Positions 42,702-51,591 of a DNA stretch of 64,000 nucleotides are shown piece by piece. Within the stretch, counting starts at the first letter, position 1. Every line of letters begins with the position of its first letter. The stretch lies in NCBI RefSeq assembly GCF_049803795.1, contig NZ_JBNAGJ010000009.1, positions 62,001-126,000 on the forward strand, given 5' to 3'. Under the pieces are notes generated by a model that was not told the DNA's origin, ran no database searches, and saw only the letters and a program-made list of their open reading frames with translations. Position numbers and translations under genes: made by a program. The DNA comes from Thalassobius sp002708925 (GTDB lineage: Bacteria > Pseudomonadota > Alphaproteobacteria > Rhodobacterales > Rhodobacteraceae).

Positions 42702-43700
42702 CTAGCGCAGTTCTAGCCGGGGCAGTTTGCCGACGGGGACGGGGCCCAGATAGGCCGTGCCTTTGCGCAGCTCCAGCGGCAGATCCAGCGTTTTGGGGTT
42801 ACCTGCCAGCGCGGCCAGAAGCGCCAGGGTTTCCTCTAGATTCTCGCCCATTTTGCGCGAAACCTGGCCCGAGTTCACCGCCATCTGAATGATTTCGCGC
42901 CAATTGCGGGCCTTGATCGTGACATCGCCCGTCAGGCGGCCCAGATCATCCACATCGGCGGCTCCGGCGACCCAAAGCTCCAACTCGCCCCAGCGGGCCT
43001 CGGCCAGGGTCAGGTCGATATGCGTGGGCTGCGGGCGCCGCGTTTCCACCGAGCTGAGATCCCACCGATCATCGAATGACACCTGCACCTGCGCGCGCAG
43101 GGCATCGAAGGTACGGGGCAGCTCGGCTGCGCCCAGCAATCCGCGCATCTGCATCGGGGGGGCGAAATCCTGGGCCTCGATCGCGAATTGATAGGTGTTG
43201 GGGGCGGTCTCGGTTTTCTGAATGGCGGCGCGCAGGGCGGTCATGGTGGTGGCCTGGCCATCGCGGGTTTGGAGGGTCAGCGTATCGGCCACCAGATTCG
43301 AGCGGTTCAGCGGCAGCGCCGCGCCGGTATCCAGAATGACGCTGGCCTGAAGCTTGGCTGCGGTGATGTCCAGTTTCTGATCCGGCGTGGCCAGAAGCTG
43401 CTGGTTCGGCCAAACCGCGATGATGTGGTTCGGCTGATAGCTAAGCGTCAGCAGCTGAAACAGGGGGGCCTCCCATGCCCAGCCGGATTTCGGATCGGCC
43501 AGCGACAGATCGGTGAACGTGGCATCCACACGGTTGGGAAACCCCGACACGTTCAGCGCGCTGTATTCGGCCACCCAGCCCTCGGACTGACGGTCGGCGA
43601 ACCAGCCCTCCATTTCGGATTTCAGCGTTTGCGAGGCAAAGACCCAATAGCCGGCCCAAAGGGCAGCAATGACGACAATCGCAATCAGCAGACGTTTCAT
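42702..43700 (-). CDS. DUF2125 domain-containing exported protein
   Basis: The 332-residue protein has an N-terminal anchor or signal segment MKRLLIAIVVIAALWAGYWV. A long domain built of beta-rich AsmA-like repeats follows, starting with SEGWVAEYSALNVSGFPNRVDATF, the DUF2125 hallmark. The function is unknown; related domains occur in envelope-lipid proteins. The ATG at 43700 has AAAGG seven bases away. An ATG at 43715 lacks a site. It is divergent from the ChaC-like gene and its stop abuts the extensin gene. Confidence 0.84.
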   Translation of the reverse strand: MKRLLIAIVVIAALWAGYWVFASQTLKSEMEGWFADRQSEGWVAEYSALNVSGFPNRVDATFTDLSLADPKSGWAWEAPLFQLLTLSYQPNHIIAVWPNQQLLATPDQKLDITAAKLQASVILDTGAALPLNRSNLVADTLTLQTRDGQATTMTALRAAIQKTETAPNTYQFAIEAQDFAPPMQMRGLLGAAELPRTFDALRAQVQVSFDDRWDLSSVETRRPQPTHIDLTLAEARWGELELWVAGAADVDDLGRLTGDVTIKARNWREIIQMAVNSGQVSRKMGENLEETLALLAALAGNPKTLDLPLELRKGTAYLGPVPVGKLPRLELR

Positions 43701-43764
43701 CCCAGGGCCTTTCATGTTCGCTTGTCGTGGTGTTTACAGGGGGCAACAGGAAAGGGCCAGACTG

Positions 43765-44292
43765 ATGACGATGTGGGTGTTCGGATACGGATCGTTGCTG
43801 TGGAATCCGGGGTTTGACCCGGCCGAAAGCCATCTGGCGCAGCTTCCCGGCTTTCATCGCAGTTTTTGTATGCGGTCGGTTCATCATCGTGGATCTCAGG
43901 AAAATCCGGGCCTGGTGCTGGCCCTGGACCGGGCCGAGGCCGTCTGTCATGGGCTGGCTCTTTCGGTGCGTTCGGGCCAGGAGGATCAGGTGCTGGCCGC
44001 GCTACGCGAGCGCGAGCTGGTGTCCTCGGCCTATGTGGAAACGCAACAGGTGGTCAGCCTGCGCGATGGGCGGCAGGTGCAGGCCGTCACCTACATCATT
44101 GACCCCGATCACGTGCAATATTGCGGCGGTCTGCCGCTGGAAGAGCAGGCCCATATCATCGCTCATGCGGTCGGCGGGCGCGGGCCCAACACCGAATATC
44201 TGTTCAACACGGCGGCGCATCTTCACGAATTGGGCATTCAGGATCACGAACTGGACTGGTTAACTGCAAGAGTGCGTGAGATTCTTGCATAA
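43765..44292 (+). CDS. Gamma-glutamylcyclotransferase, ChaC-like
   Basis: Degrades glutathione to 5-oxoproline and Cys-Gly in characterised relatives. The 175-residue protein starts MTMWVFGYGSLLWNPGFDP with the YGSL substrate loop. It has RSFCMRSVHHRGSQENPGLVLAL, and the family's conserved Glu lies in RERELVSSAY. Length fits the short bacterial ChaC. AAAGG lies before the ATG. Confidence 0.88.
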   Translation: MTMWVFGYGSLLWNPGFDPAESHLAQLPGFHRSFCMRSVHHRGSQENPGLVLALDRAEAVCHGLALSVRSGQEDQVLAALRERELVSSAYVETQQVVSLRDGRQVQAVTYIIDPDHVQYCGGLPLEEQAHIIAHAVGGRGPNTEYLFNTAAHLHELGIQDHELDWLTARVREILA

Positions 44293-44360
44293 ATCCTTGG
44301 CTTGAGGGGGCGCATTCCGTAAGCTTTGCGCAACTATAACTGTGTCAGGATCTGACCGCC

Positions 44361-45530
44361 ATGGAGCTGCCAGACCGCGAGGCCGAGCCGCAATTTTCGC
44401 AACCCGTCCGCCAGATCATGTCGATGGTCCTGGTGCTTGGCCTGACATCCTTTGTGGTGTTTCTGGCCCTGCCGCGCATTCTGCCCGTATTCGAGGCGAA
44501 CCCCTATCTAAACGGGTTCATCATGTTCGTCTTTGCGGTGGGGGTGATCGCCTGTTTCTGGCAGGTGGCGCAGTTGGTGAATTCTGTCCGCTGGATCGAG
44601 TCCTTTGCTCGGGATCATTCCGTTACCGACGGGCTGCACGCGCCGCGCCTGCTGGCCCCTTTGGCGGCATTGCTGCGCACGCGCGGGGCACGGATGCAGA
44701 TCAGCGCCTCTTCGACCCGCTCGATTCTGGATTCTGTCGGCACCCGCGTGGACGAAGCGCGAGAGATCACGCGGTATATCGTTAACCTGCTGATTTTCCT
44801 TGGCCTTTTGGGTACATTCTATGGGCTGGCTACCACCGTTCCCGCGCTGGTGGACACGATCCGCAGCCTGGCCCCACAAGAGGGCGAGGCCGGAGTCGAG
44901 GTGTTTGGCCGCCTGATGAACGGGTTGGATGCGCAGCTGTCGGGTATGGGCGTGGCCTTTGGCTCGTCCTTGCTGGGGCTGGCGGGGTCGCTGGTTGTGG
45001 GCCTGCTGGAGCTGTTCGCCGGGCACGGGCAGAATCGTTTTTATCGCGAACTGGAGGAATGGCTGTCCACGATCACCCGCGTTGGATTCTCGGATGGGGA
45101 CGGATCGGGGGATGGCTCGCCCGTGGCGTCGGTTCTGGATCACATGACCCAGCAGATCGAGGCCATGCAGCAGATGTTCGTGGAATCTGACGTCAGCCGC
45201 GCGATGGTGGATGAAAAACTGTCCTCTTTGGCGGTGTCCATCGAACGTCTGACCGACCGGATGGCCGGCACCGCGCGGGCCAATGATGCGATTGTCCGCA
45301 TGGCCGAGGGGCAGGACCGCCTGATCGAATTGCTGTCCGAGCAGGGCTCTGACGGGATGGACGCCGAAAGCCGGATGCGCCTGCGCTCGATCGACGTGCA
45401 ATTGCTGCGCATTCTTGAGGAAATCAGCGCCGGACGTCAGGAAACCATGGCCGAGCTGCGCACGAACCTGTCCTCGCTTACGGGGTATCTGGCCCGCCGC
45501 CGCGGGTCTGACGGCCCCTCGGAGAGCTGA
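44361..45530 (+). CDS. MotA/TolQ/ExbB-like proton-channel protein
   Basis: The 389-residue inner-membrane protein has segments at about residues 19-41, 51-73, 139-163 and 197-220. The third and fourth carry the MotA/ExbB-domain signature (FLGLLGTFYGLATTVPAL, GMGVAFGSSLLGLAGSLVVG). A soluble cytoplasmic tail of about 165 residues with heptad-like pattern follows, much longer than in TolQ/ExbB. The partner gene two bases downstream is a MotB-type protein, so the two probably form a proton-driven stator-like complex. Neither is a flagellar gene by context. Confidence 0.85.
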   Translation: MELPDREAEPQFSQPVRQIMSMVLVLGLTSFVVFLALPRILPVFEANPYLNGFIMFVFAVGVIACFWQVAQLVNSVRWIESFARDHSVTDGLHAPRLLAPLAALLRTRGARMQISASSTRSILDSVGTRVDEAREITRYIVNLLIFLGLLGTFYGLATTVPALVDTIRSLAPQEGEAGVEVFGRLMNGLDAQLSGMGVAFGSSLLGLAGSLVVGLLELFAGHGQNRFYRELEEWLSTITRVGFSDGDGSGDGSPVASVLDHMTQQIEAMQQMFVESDVSRAMVDEKLSSLAVSIERLTDRMAGTARANDAIVRMAEGQDRLIELLSEQGSDGMDAESRMRLRSIDVQLLRILEEISAGRQETMAELRTNLSSLTGYLARRRGSDGPSES

Positions 45531-45532
45531 TC

Positions 45533-47302
45533 ATGGCGCTTTCCCGGCGAACAGGACAGCGTTTTCAGGCCTCTATCTGGCCGGGGTTCGTCGATGCGAT
45601 GACCGGGCTGCTGCTGGTTCTGATGTTCGTTCTGACCATTTTCATGGTGGTGCAATTCGTGTTGCGAGAGACGATCTCGGGGCAGGAAAGCCAGTTGGAT
45701 GAACTCTCGACCGAGGTCGCCGCGCTGGCCAGTGCGCTGGGGTTGGAGCGCAAGAAATCAGCCGAGCTGACCGCCGAAATGGGGGAATTGAACGCCACGT
45801 TGGCGGATGCGCAGGAACAGACACGGCAGCAATTGGCGCTGATCACGGCTTTGACGGCTGAACGTGACGCGCAGGCCGGGCGGATTGCGGATTTCGAAAC
45901 GCAGGTTGCCACGCTTCTCGCACAGCGCGATCAGGCTTTGGGGCAAGTTGCCAGCCTGGAAGGGGAGCGGCAGGAGCTGACCGATCAACGGGCGGCGTTG
46001 CAATTGGCCCTGGCGCAGGCGCGGGATGAGATTGATGAAGGGGCCGAGGCCGCCCGTCTGGCCGCAGCGAAACGCGCGGCGCTGGAGGCGTTGATCGCCG
46101 ATCTGCGTGCCGATCAGGCCCAGACCGAAGCCGCCCGCGCGGTCTTGGACAGCCGTGTCAGCGATCTGGAAACGCAACTATCCGAGGCCGAGAAAACACG
46201 CCTGGCCGAAGCCGCCGCCGCTCAGGCCCTGCGGGAGCGGCTGCAAAATGCGGACACTGAATTGACGGCGATGACGCTGGCATTAGAGGCGCAGCGCAAG
46301 AAGGCCGAGCAAACTCTGACCCTGCTGGCCGCCGCCGAGGCCGCAGGCGAGGATTTGGCGGCGAAACTGGCAGAAGCGCTGGCGCAACAGGGGCTGGACG
46401 CTGAATCGCGCGCGGATTTGCAGGTGCAATTGCAGCAGGCAGAGACCGCTTTGGCGCGGGCTCTGGCAGAGAAACTGGCCGCCGAGCAGGCCAATCAGGC
46501 ACAGCTGACCGAGGCGGAGCGTCAGGCTCTGTTGCTGGCCACAGCCAATCGTGCGCTGGCCCAAGAGCAGGCAGTTTCCGCCGAAGCGCAGCGTCAGCAG
46601 GCGCTCTTGAACCAGCAAATCGCCGCGTTGCGCACGCAATTGGGCAGCCTTCAGGCGTTGCTGGATGACTATCAGGAACGGGATGCCGCCGCGCGCGTGC
46701 AACTGGAAACGCTGGGCAGCGATCTGAACGCGGCGCTTGCCCGCGCGGCCTCGGAAGAGCGCAAAAGACGGGAGCTGGAAGAGGCCGAGCGCCTGCGTCT
46801 GGAACAGGAAAAACAGGCGCTTGAGGCCGAAAAGCAGGATCTGGAGCGCTACAAAAGCGATTTCTTCGGTCGCCTGCGGGATGTGCTGGGCGCACAAGAG
46901 GGCGTGCGGATTGTCGGGGATCGGTTTGTTTTTTCCTCAGAGGTTCTGTTCGAATCCGCCAGTGCTGAACTGTCGCCCGCGGGCCAGGCCGAAATTGCCA
47001 AGATCGCTCGTATCCTGCGTGGCATCGCGGATGATATTCCCCCTGAAATCGACTGGGTGATCCGTGTCGATGGCCATACGGATAATGTGCCGCTGTCCGG
47101 AACAGGTGAATTCGCCGACAATTGGGAACTGAGCCAGGCGCGCGCGCTGTCCGTGGTGCGCTATATGGTGAACTTCCTGGCCTTGCCCCCCGATCGGCTA
47201 AGCGCGAACGGTTTTGGGCAATATCAGCCGGTTAACCTGGCCGACACCGCCGAAGCGCGCGCGCAAAACCGGCGGATTGAGCTGAAACTGACCGAGAAAT
47301 GA
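45533..47302 (+). CDS. MotB/OmpA-like peptidoglycan-binding protein with long coiled coil
   Basis: The 589-residue protein has one N-terminal membrane helix with Asp21 (GFVDAMTGLLLVLMFVL), the expected proton-carrying residue of MotB/ExbD/TolR. Roughly 400 residues of Ala/Glu/Gln-rich coiled coil follow (about 50-455). A C-terminal OmpA-like domain (about 463-589) contains VDGHTDNVPLSG, NWELSQARALSVVRYM and RAQNRRIEL. As a straight helix, the coil would be about 60 nm, longer than a normal periplasm, so it probably folds back. The start is two bases after the ExbB-like gene, and its stop abuts the M23 peptidase gene. Confidence 0.87.
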   Translation: MALSRRTGQRFQASIWPGFVDAMTGLLLVLMFVLTIFMVVQFVLRETISGQESQLDELSTEVAALASALGLERKKSAELTAEMGELNATLADAQEQTRQQLALITALTAERDAQAGRIADFETQVATLLAQRDQALGQVASLEGERQELTDQRAALQLALAQARDEIDEGAEAARLAAAKRAALEALIADLRADQAQTEAARAVLDSRVSDLETQLSEAEKTRLAEAAAAQALRERLQNADTELTAMTLALEAQRKKAEQTLTLLAAAEAAGEDLAAKLAEALAQQGLDAESRADLQVQLQQAETALARALAEKLAAEQANQAQLTEAERQALLLATANRALAQEQAVSAEAQRQQALLNQQIAALRTQLGSLQALLDDYQERDAAARVQLETLGSDLNAALARAASEERKRRELEEAERLRLEQEKQALEAEKQDLERYKSDFFGRLRDVLGAQEGVRIVGDRFVFSSEVLFESASAELSPAGQAEIAKIARILRGIADDIPPEIDWVIRVDGHTDNVPLSGTGEFADNWELSQARALSVVRYMVNFLALPPDRLSANGFGQYQPVNLADTAEARAQNRRIELKLTEK

Positions 47303-48259
47303 TCAGCGAAGCTGCGTTCGGGTGGTCTGACTGTCGATGATGGCCCCGTTCCGGATCAGCTGAATCAGGCCCGTGTAGCGGCCAGGCGCGAACCCCTCAG
47401 GGGGGCGGCGTTTTCCAGCGGCCCGGAAAAACTGCGCCTGAGGCTTGTCCAACTGGATTTCTTTGGTCAGGAACACCCCGTTTGGACCGTCGATTTGCAG
47501 GCGCAGCACGTCCCCCGCGCGACTGCCAAAGGCATATGCCCACAGAACCAGCGCATCGGTTTTGCCCGGAAGGCTCGTTTGCCCTGCGCGGCCGTCTTTG
47601 ATCTGGTCGTATGCGGGAATTTTGCTGGAAAATCCGGTGCTGATCAGGGATCCGGGCGTGTAGGGCAGGGCCATCTGCCAAAGTGTCTCCGGATCGGCAG
47701 TACCGCAGGTGATCTGCCCATCGGGGTCAAACGGGTCAATCACCTGCCCCTTGTGGCGCACGGACAGGTGCAGATGCGGAAACTGTGTGCGGCCGGAGAA
47801 TCCAACCTGTCCCATCGCCTCGCCGGCGCTGACATGCTGCCCCTGGGTTACCTTGATCGAACCACGTTTCAGGTGGCAATACTGCGTGATCCAGCCGTCT
47901 CCGTGGTCCAGCACGATACCGTTGCCGCATTCCTGCCCGTCCGTCTGCGCACGGATGCCGACATCGGGCACACCATCGCGCAGGCCGCGGACCACTCCGG
48001 AGGCGGCGGCGATGACGGTCACGCCTTTGCGCATCGCCTGGAACGATGGCAGGCCAAAATCGGTGCCCTTATGGCCATCATAACTGAGCGGCCCGCAGGT
48101 GAAATCCAGCGCGGCTGGCCCCCTGTCGTGATCCACATATTGCTGAATGAAGCAGCTATCCCCCAGGGCGCACTCCAGCGGAAACTGCAATATAAAATCC
48201 CCCGCCACGGCTGGAGTGGCGAGGGTGCTCAGAGCGACCAGCGTCGCCCATTGCTTCAT
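47303..48259 (-). CDS. M23-family metallopeptidase (LytM-like, exported)
   Basis: The 318-residue protein starts MKQWATLVALSTLATPAVAGD, a signal peptide. The zinc motif begins GHKGTDFG (HxxxD), and the second histidine pair is HLHLS with GDGWITQYCHL. A complete HxxxD...HxH site suggests an active peptidoglycan endopeptidase rather than an EnvC-type regulator. A C-terminal beta-rich domain of about 120 residues has no recognised name. The ATG overlaps the clpA stop (ATGA), so expression is coupled to clpA. Confidence 0.88.
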   Translation of the reverse strand: MKQWATLVALSTLATPAVAGDFILQFPLECALGDSCFIQQYVDHDRGPAALDFTCGPLSYDGHKGTDFGLPSFQAMRKGVTVIAAASGVVRGLRDGVPDVGIRAQTDGQECGNGIVLDHGDGWITQYCHLKRGSIKVTQGQHVSAGEAMGQVGFSGRTQFPHLHLSVRHKGQVIDPFDPDGQITCGTADPETLWQMALPYTPGSLISTGFSSKIPAYDQIKDGRAGQTSLPGKTDALVLWAYAFGSRAGDVLRLQIDGPNGVFLTKEIQLDKPQAQFFRAAGKRRPPEGFAPGRYTGLIQLIRNGAIIDSQTTRTQLR

Positions 48260-50589
48260 TCGGCTGTCAGCAGCGGAGGCTTGTCGCCTGACAGACGTTT
48301 CTGGCCCGGCCCGTCGATCCGCAGGTCAATTTTGCCATCCTTGACACCAACCTGAACCACGCCGCCCTTGGACAGTTTGCCAAAGAGAAGCTCCTCTGCC
48401 AGGGGTTTCTTGATGTTTTCCTGAATCACGCGGCCCAGCGGGCGGGCCCCCATTTTCGCGTCATAGCCTTCTTCGGCCAGCCATTCGGCGGCGGGGCGTG
48501 TCAGCTCGATATGGACATTGCGATCCATCAACTGCGCTTCGAGTTGCAGGACGAATTTTTCGACCACTTGCAGGATCACCTCTTTCGGCAGCGGCTGGAA
48601 GCTGATGACGGCATCCAGGCGGTTGCGGAATTCAGGGGTGAAGGTGCGTTCGATGGCGGCGGTATCCTCGCCCTCGCGACGATCACGGCCAAAGCCGATG
48701 GCCGCCTTGGCCTGTTCGGCCGCCCCGGCATTCGATGTCATGATCAGCACCACATTGCGGAAATCGACGGTGCGACCGTTGTGATCGGTCAGGCTGCCGT
48801 GATCCATCACCTGTAGCAGGATGTTGTAGACATCGGGGTGGGCCTTCTCGATCTCATCGAGCAGCAGCACGCAGTGGGGGTGCTGGTCAACACCATCGGT
48901 CAGCAGACCGCCCTGATCAAACCCAACATAGCCCGGAGGCGCACCGATCAGGCGGCTGACGGCGTGTTTTTCCATGTATTCGGACATGTCGAAACGCAGC
49001 AATTCCACGCCCAGCGTATCGGCCAGTTGTTTGGCAACCTCGGTCTTGCCGACGCCAGTGGGGCCAGCGAACAGGTAGTTGCCGATGGGTTTTTCGGGCT
49101 CGCGCAGGCCTGCGCGGGCCAGTTTGATGGCGCTGGACAGGGCCTCGATCGCGTTGTCCTGACCGAAGACCACGCGTTTGAGCGTTTTCTCCAGGTCTTT
49201 CAGCACCTCGGCATCGTCTTTAGAGACGTTTTTCGGCGGGATGCGCGCGATTTTGGCGACCACGGCCTCGATCTCTTTGGCGCCGATGGTTTTGCGGCGT
49301 TTGGATTCGGCGATCAGATGTTGTGCGGCGCCCGCTTCGTCAATGACGTCAATCGCCTTGTCCGGCAATTTGCGGTCATTGATATAGCGCGCGGCCAGTT
49401 CAACCGCAGTTTTGATCGCATCTGCGGTGTAGCGGACGCTGTGATGTTCCTCGAAATAGGGTTTCAGGCCCTTCAGGATTTTCACCGCGTCTTCGACCGA
49501 GGGTTCCACCACGTCGATTTTCTGGAACCGGCGGCTGAGCGCGCGGTCCTTTTCGAAATGCTGGCGGAATTCCTTGTAGGTGGTCGAGCCCATGCAGCGC
49601 AATTTGCCGCCCTGAAGCGCCGGCTTCAGCAGGTTCGAGGCATCCATGGCCCCGCCCGAGGTTGCGCCCGCGCCGATAACCGTATGAATTTCATCAATGA
49701 ACAGCACGGCGTCGGGGTGATCTTCCAGTTCGGTCACGACAGCCTTCAGCCGTTCCTCGAAATCGCCGCGGTAGCGGGTGCCAGCCAGCAGCGCGCCCAT
49801 GTCCAGCGAATAGATCGTGGTTTTCGACAGGACTTCGGGTGTTTCACCCTGCACGATTTTACGGGCCAGCCCCTCGGCGATGGCGGTTTTGCCGACACCG
49901 GGGTCGCCCACCAGCAGCGGGTTATTCTTGCGACGGCGGCACAGCACCTGAATGCAGCGTTCCACCTCGGAATCGCGGCCGATCAGCGGATCCACGTCGC
50001 CTTTGTTCGCCTTGGCGTTCAGGTCCACGCAATATTTGGCCAGCGCGGATTCCTTTTGTTCCACCGTGTCCTGAGAGGCGCTGCCCGAGGCGGTGCTTTC
50101 CTCTTCTTCTGTGGCGCCGGTGATGGGGCGCTGTTCGCCAAAAGCGGGGTTTTTGGCCACGCCATGGGCGATGAAATTCACCGCATCATAGCGCGTCATA
50201 TCCTGTTCTTGCAGGAAATAGGCGGCGTTGGATTCGCGTTCGGCGAAGATGGCGACCAGCACGTTGGCCCCCGTCACCTCGGTCCGGCCCGAGGATTGCA
50301 CGTGGATCGCGGCGCGCTGAATGACGCGCTGAAAGGCGGCGGTGGGCACGGCCTCGGAGCCTTCGATATCGGTGACCAGATTCGAGAGATCCTCGTCGAT
50401 GAACTCCACCAGGGTGGTGCGCAATTCATCCGTATCGACCGAGCAGGCCTTCATCACGCGCAGGGCGTCGGGTTCGTCAATCAACGCCAGCAGTAGGTGC
50501 TCAAGCGTTGCAAATTCGTGTTTGCGTGCATTGGCCAGGGCCAGTGCAGCGTGGATTGCCTGTTCTAATGTGTTCGAGAATGAAGGCAC
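48256..50589 (-). CDS. clpA: ATP-dependent Clp protease ATP-binding subunit ClpA
   Basis: AAA+ unfoldase that feeds ClpP, with ClpS (19.4 kb here) as adaptor. The 777-residue protein starts at GTG, giving MPSFSNTLEQAIHAALALAN, the typical family start, with AAGGAG upstream. A start 33 bases earlier would add an atypical leader. It has an N-domain (1-145), then Walker A motifs GDPGVGKT (228-235) and GPTGVGKT (509-516). The ClpP-docking IGF loop is in AKAAIGFGRDRR. Its stop overlaps the M23 gene. Confidence 0.96.
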   Translation of the reverse strand: MPSFSNTLEQAIHAALALANARKHEFATLEHLLLALIDEPDALRVMKACSVDTDELRTTLVEFIDEDLSNLVTDIEGSEAVPTAAFQRVIQRAAIHVQSSGRTEVTGANVLVAIFAERESNAAYFLQEQDMTRYDAVNFIAHGVAKNPAFGEQRPITGATEEEESTASGSASQDTVEQKESALAKYCVDLNAKANKGDVDPLIGRDSEVERCIQVLCRRRKNNPLLVGDPGVGKTAIAEGLARKIVQGETPEVLSKTTIYSLDMGALLAGTRYRGDFEERLKAVVTELEDHPDAVLFIDEIHTVIGAGATSGGAMDASNLLKPALQGGKLRCMGSTTYKEFRQHFEKDRALSRRFQKIDVVEPSVEDAVKILKGLKPYFEEHHSVRYTADAIKTAVELAARYINDRKLPDKAIDVIDEAGAAQHLIAESKRRKTIGAKEIEAVVAKIARIPPKNVSKDDAEVLKDLEKTLKRVVFGQDNAIEALSSAIKLARAGLREPEKPIGNYLFAGPTGVGKTEVAKQLADTLGVELLRFDMSEYMEKHAVSRLIGAPPGYVGFDQGGLLTDGVDQHPHCVLLLDEIEKAHPDVYNILLQVMDHGSLTDHNGRTVDFRNVVLIMTSNAGAAEQAKAAIGFGRDRREGEDTAAIERTFTPEFRNRLDAVISFQPLPKEVILQVVEKFVLQLEAQLMDRNVHIELTRPAAEWLAEEGYDAKMGARPLGRVIQENIKKPLAEELLFGKLSKGGVVQVGVKDGKIDLRIDGPGQKRLSGDKPPLLTAE

Positions 50590-50760
50590 GGCGGGTGCTC
50601 CTTCCTGATCTGGGCCGGACAAACGGGGTGTTCACCCAACCTTGGCCTCATAAGATTAAAGTTTGGTCGATAAGCGCCGGGCTTCAAGTCTTTTCTGTGA
50701 TTTTTTCAACACAAAATCCGGAGCTGCTGTGTGTCTGGGCTGTGTTTGGGCGGGCCTGTT

Positions 50761-51528
50761 TCAGAAATTATCCTTGCGCTTGCGGACTTCGGCAAAGACC
50801 AGGGCGGGGTCCGCGCCGATCATATTCACCGCTTTTTGAACCCCTTCGGTATGGCAGCGCAGGAACGGATTGGTGGCCAGCTCTTGCGACAGAAGGGACG
50901 GGACGGTTGGCTGGCCGGCCGCGCGGGCCTGGGCGATGGCTGCATCCCTAGAGATAAGCTGCGCATTGCCGGGATCAACCGTCAGCGCGAATTTAGCATT
51001 CGAGGCCGTATATTCATGCCCCGAACACACGGTGGTTTCGGGCGGCAGGGCGGCCAGTTTGGACAGGCTGGCATACATCTGATCGGGGGTGCCTTCGAAC
51101 AGGCGGCCACATCCCAGGGCCATCAGGCTGTCCGCGGTGAACAGCAACTGGCTGTCGGGGAAATGAAAGGCGATATGCCCGATCGTATGCCCGGACACGT
51201 CCAGAACGCTGGCGGTTTCAGAGCCAAGCTTCAGCGTGTCGCCTTCGGACAGCGCGATGTCCAGCGGGGGCAGGCGGTGCGCATCGGCCGCCGCGCCGAC
51301 CACTTTGGCGGGATGGGCGGCCAGCAGGTCGGGCACTCCGTCGATGTGGTCCCAGTGATGATGGGTCAGCAGAATGTGGGTCAGTCGCCATCCCCGCCGT
51401 TTCAGCTCGGCGCTGATCGGGGCCGCGTCGGGGACGTCCACAACGGCCGTGTCGCCGGTTTCGGCATCGTGGATCACGAAAGAGTAGTTATCGGACAGGC
51501 ATGGCACCGTAACAAGCTCAAGGGGCAT
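50761..51528 (-). CDS. gloB: Hydroxyacylglutathione hydrolase (glyoxalase II)
   Basis: Hydrolyses S-D-lactoylglutathione in methylglyoxal detoxification. The 255-residue metallo-beta-lactamase-fold protein has the metal motif THHHWDHIDG and DVSGHTIGHIAFH. FTADSLMALGCGRLFEG and SGHEYTASN follow, the glyoxalase II set. The start at 51528 has GGAGGAAACACC. Longer in-frame upstream sequence (to 52248) is non-coding and lies over the divergent methyltransferase gene. Confidence 0.95.
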   Translation of the reverse strand: MPLELVTVPCLSDNYSFVIHDAETGDTAVVDVPDAAPISAELKRRGWRLTHILLTHHHWDHIDGVPDLLAAHPAKVVGAAADAHRLPPLDIALSEGDTLKLGSETASVLDVSGHTIGHIAFHFPDSQLLFTADSLMALGCGRLFEGTPDQMYASLSKLAALPPETTVCSGHEYTASNAKFALTVDPGNAQLISRDAAIAQARAAGQPTVPSLLSQELATNPFLRCHTEGVQKAVNMIGADPALVFAEVRKRKDNF

Positions 51529-51591
51529 GGTGTTTCCTCCGCTGTTGGTTATTCTTAGGGTCAGACTAGGCTGATCACAGGGCTGGCTGCA

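Noticed and set aside
44361..50589. Zorya anti-phage system
   Set aside because: The MotAB-like pair resembles ZorAB, but no ZorC, ZorD or ZorE homologue is nearby. The surrounding genes (ChaC, M23, clpA) are housekeeping.
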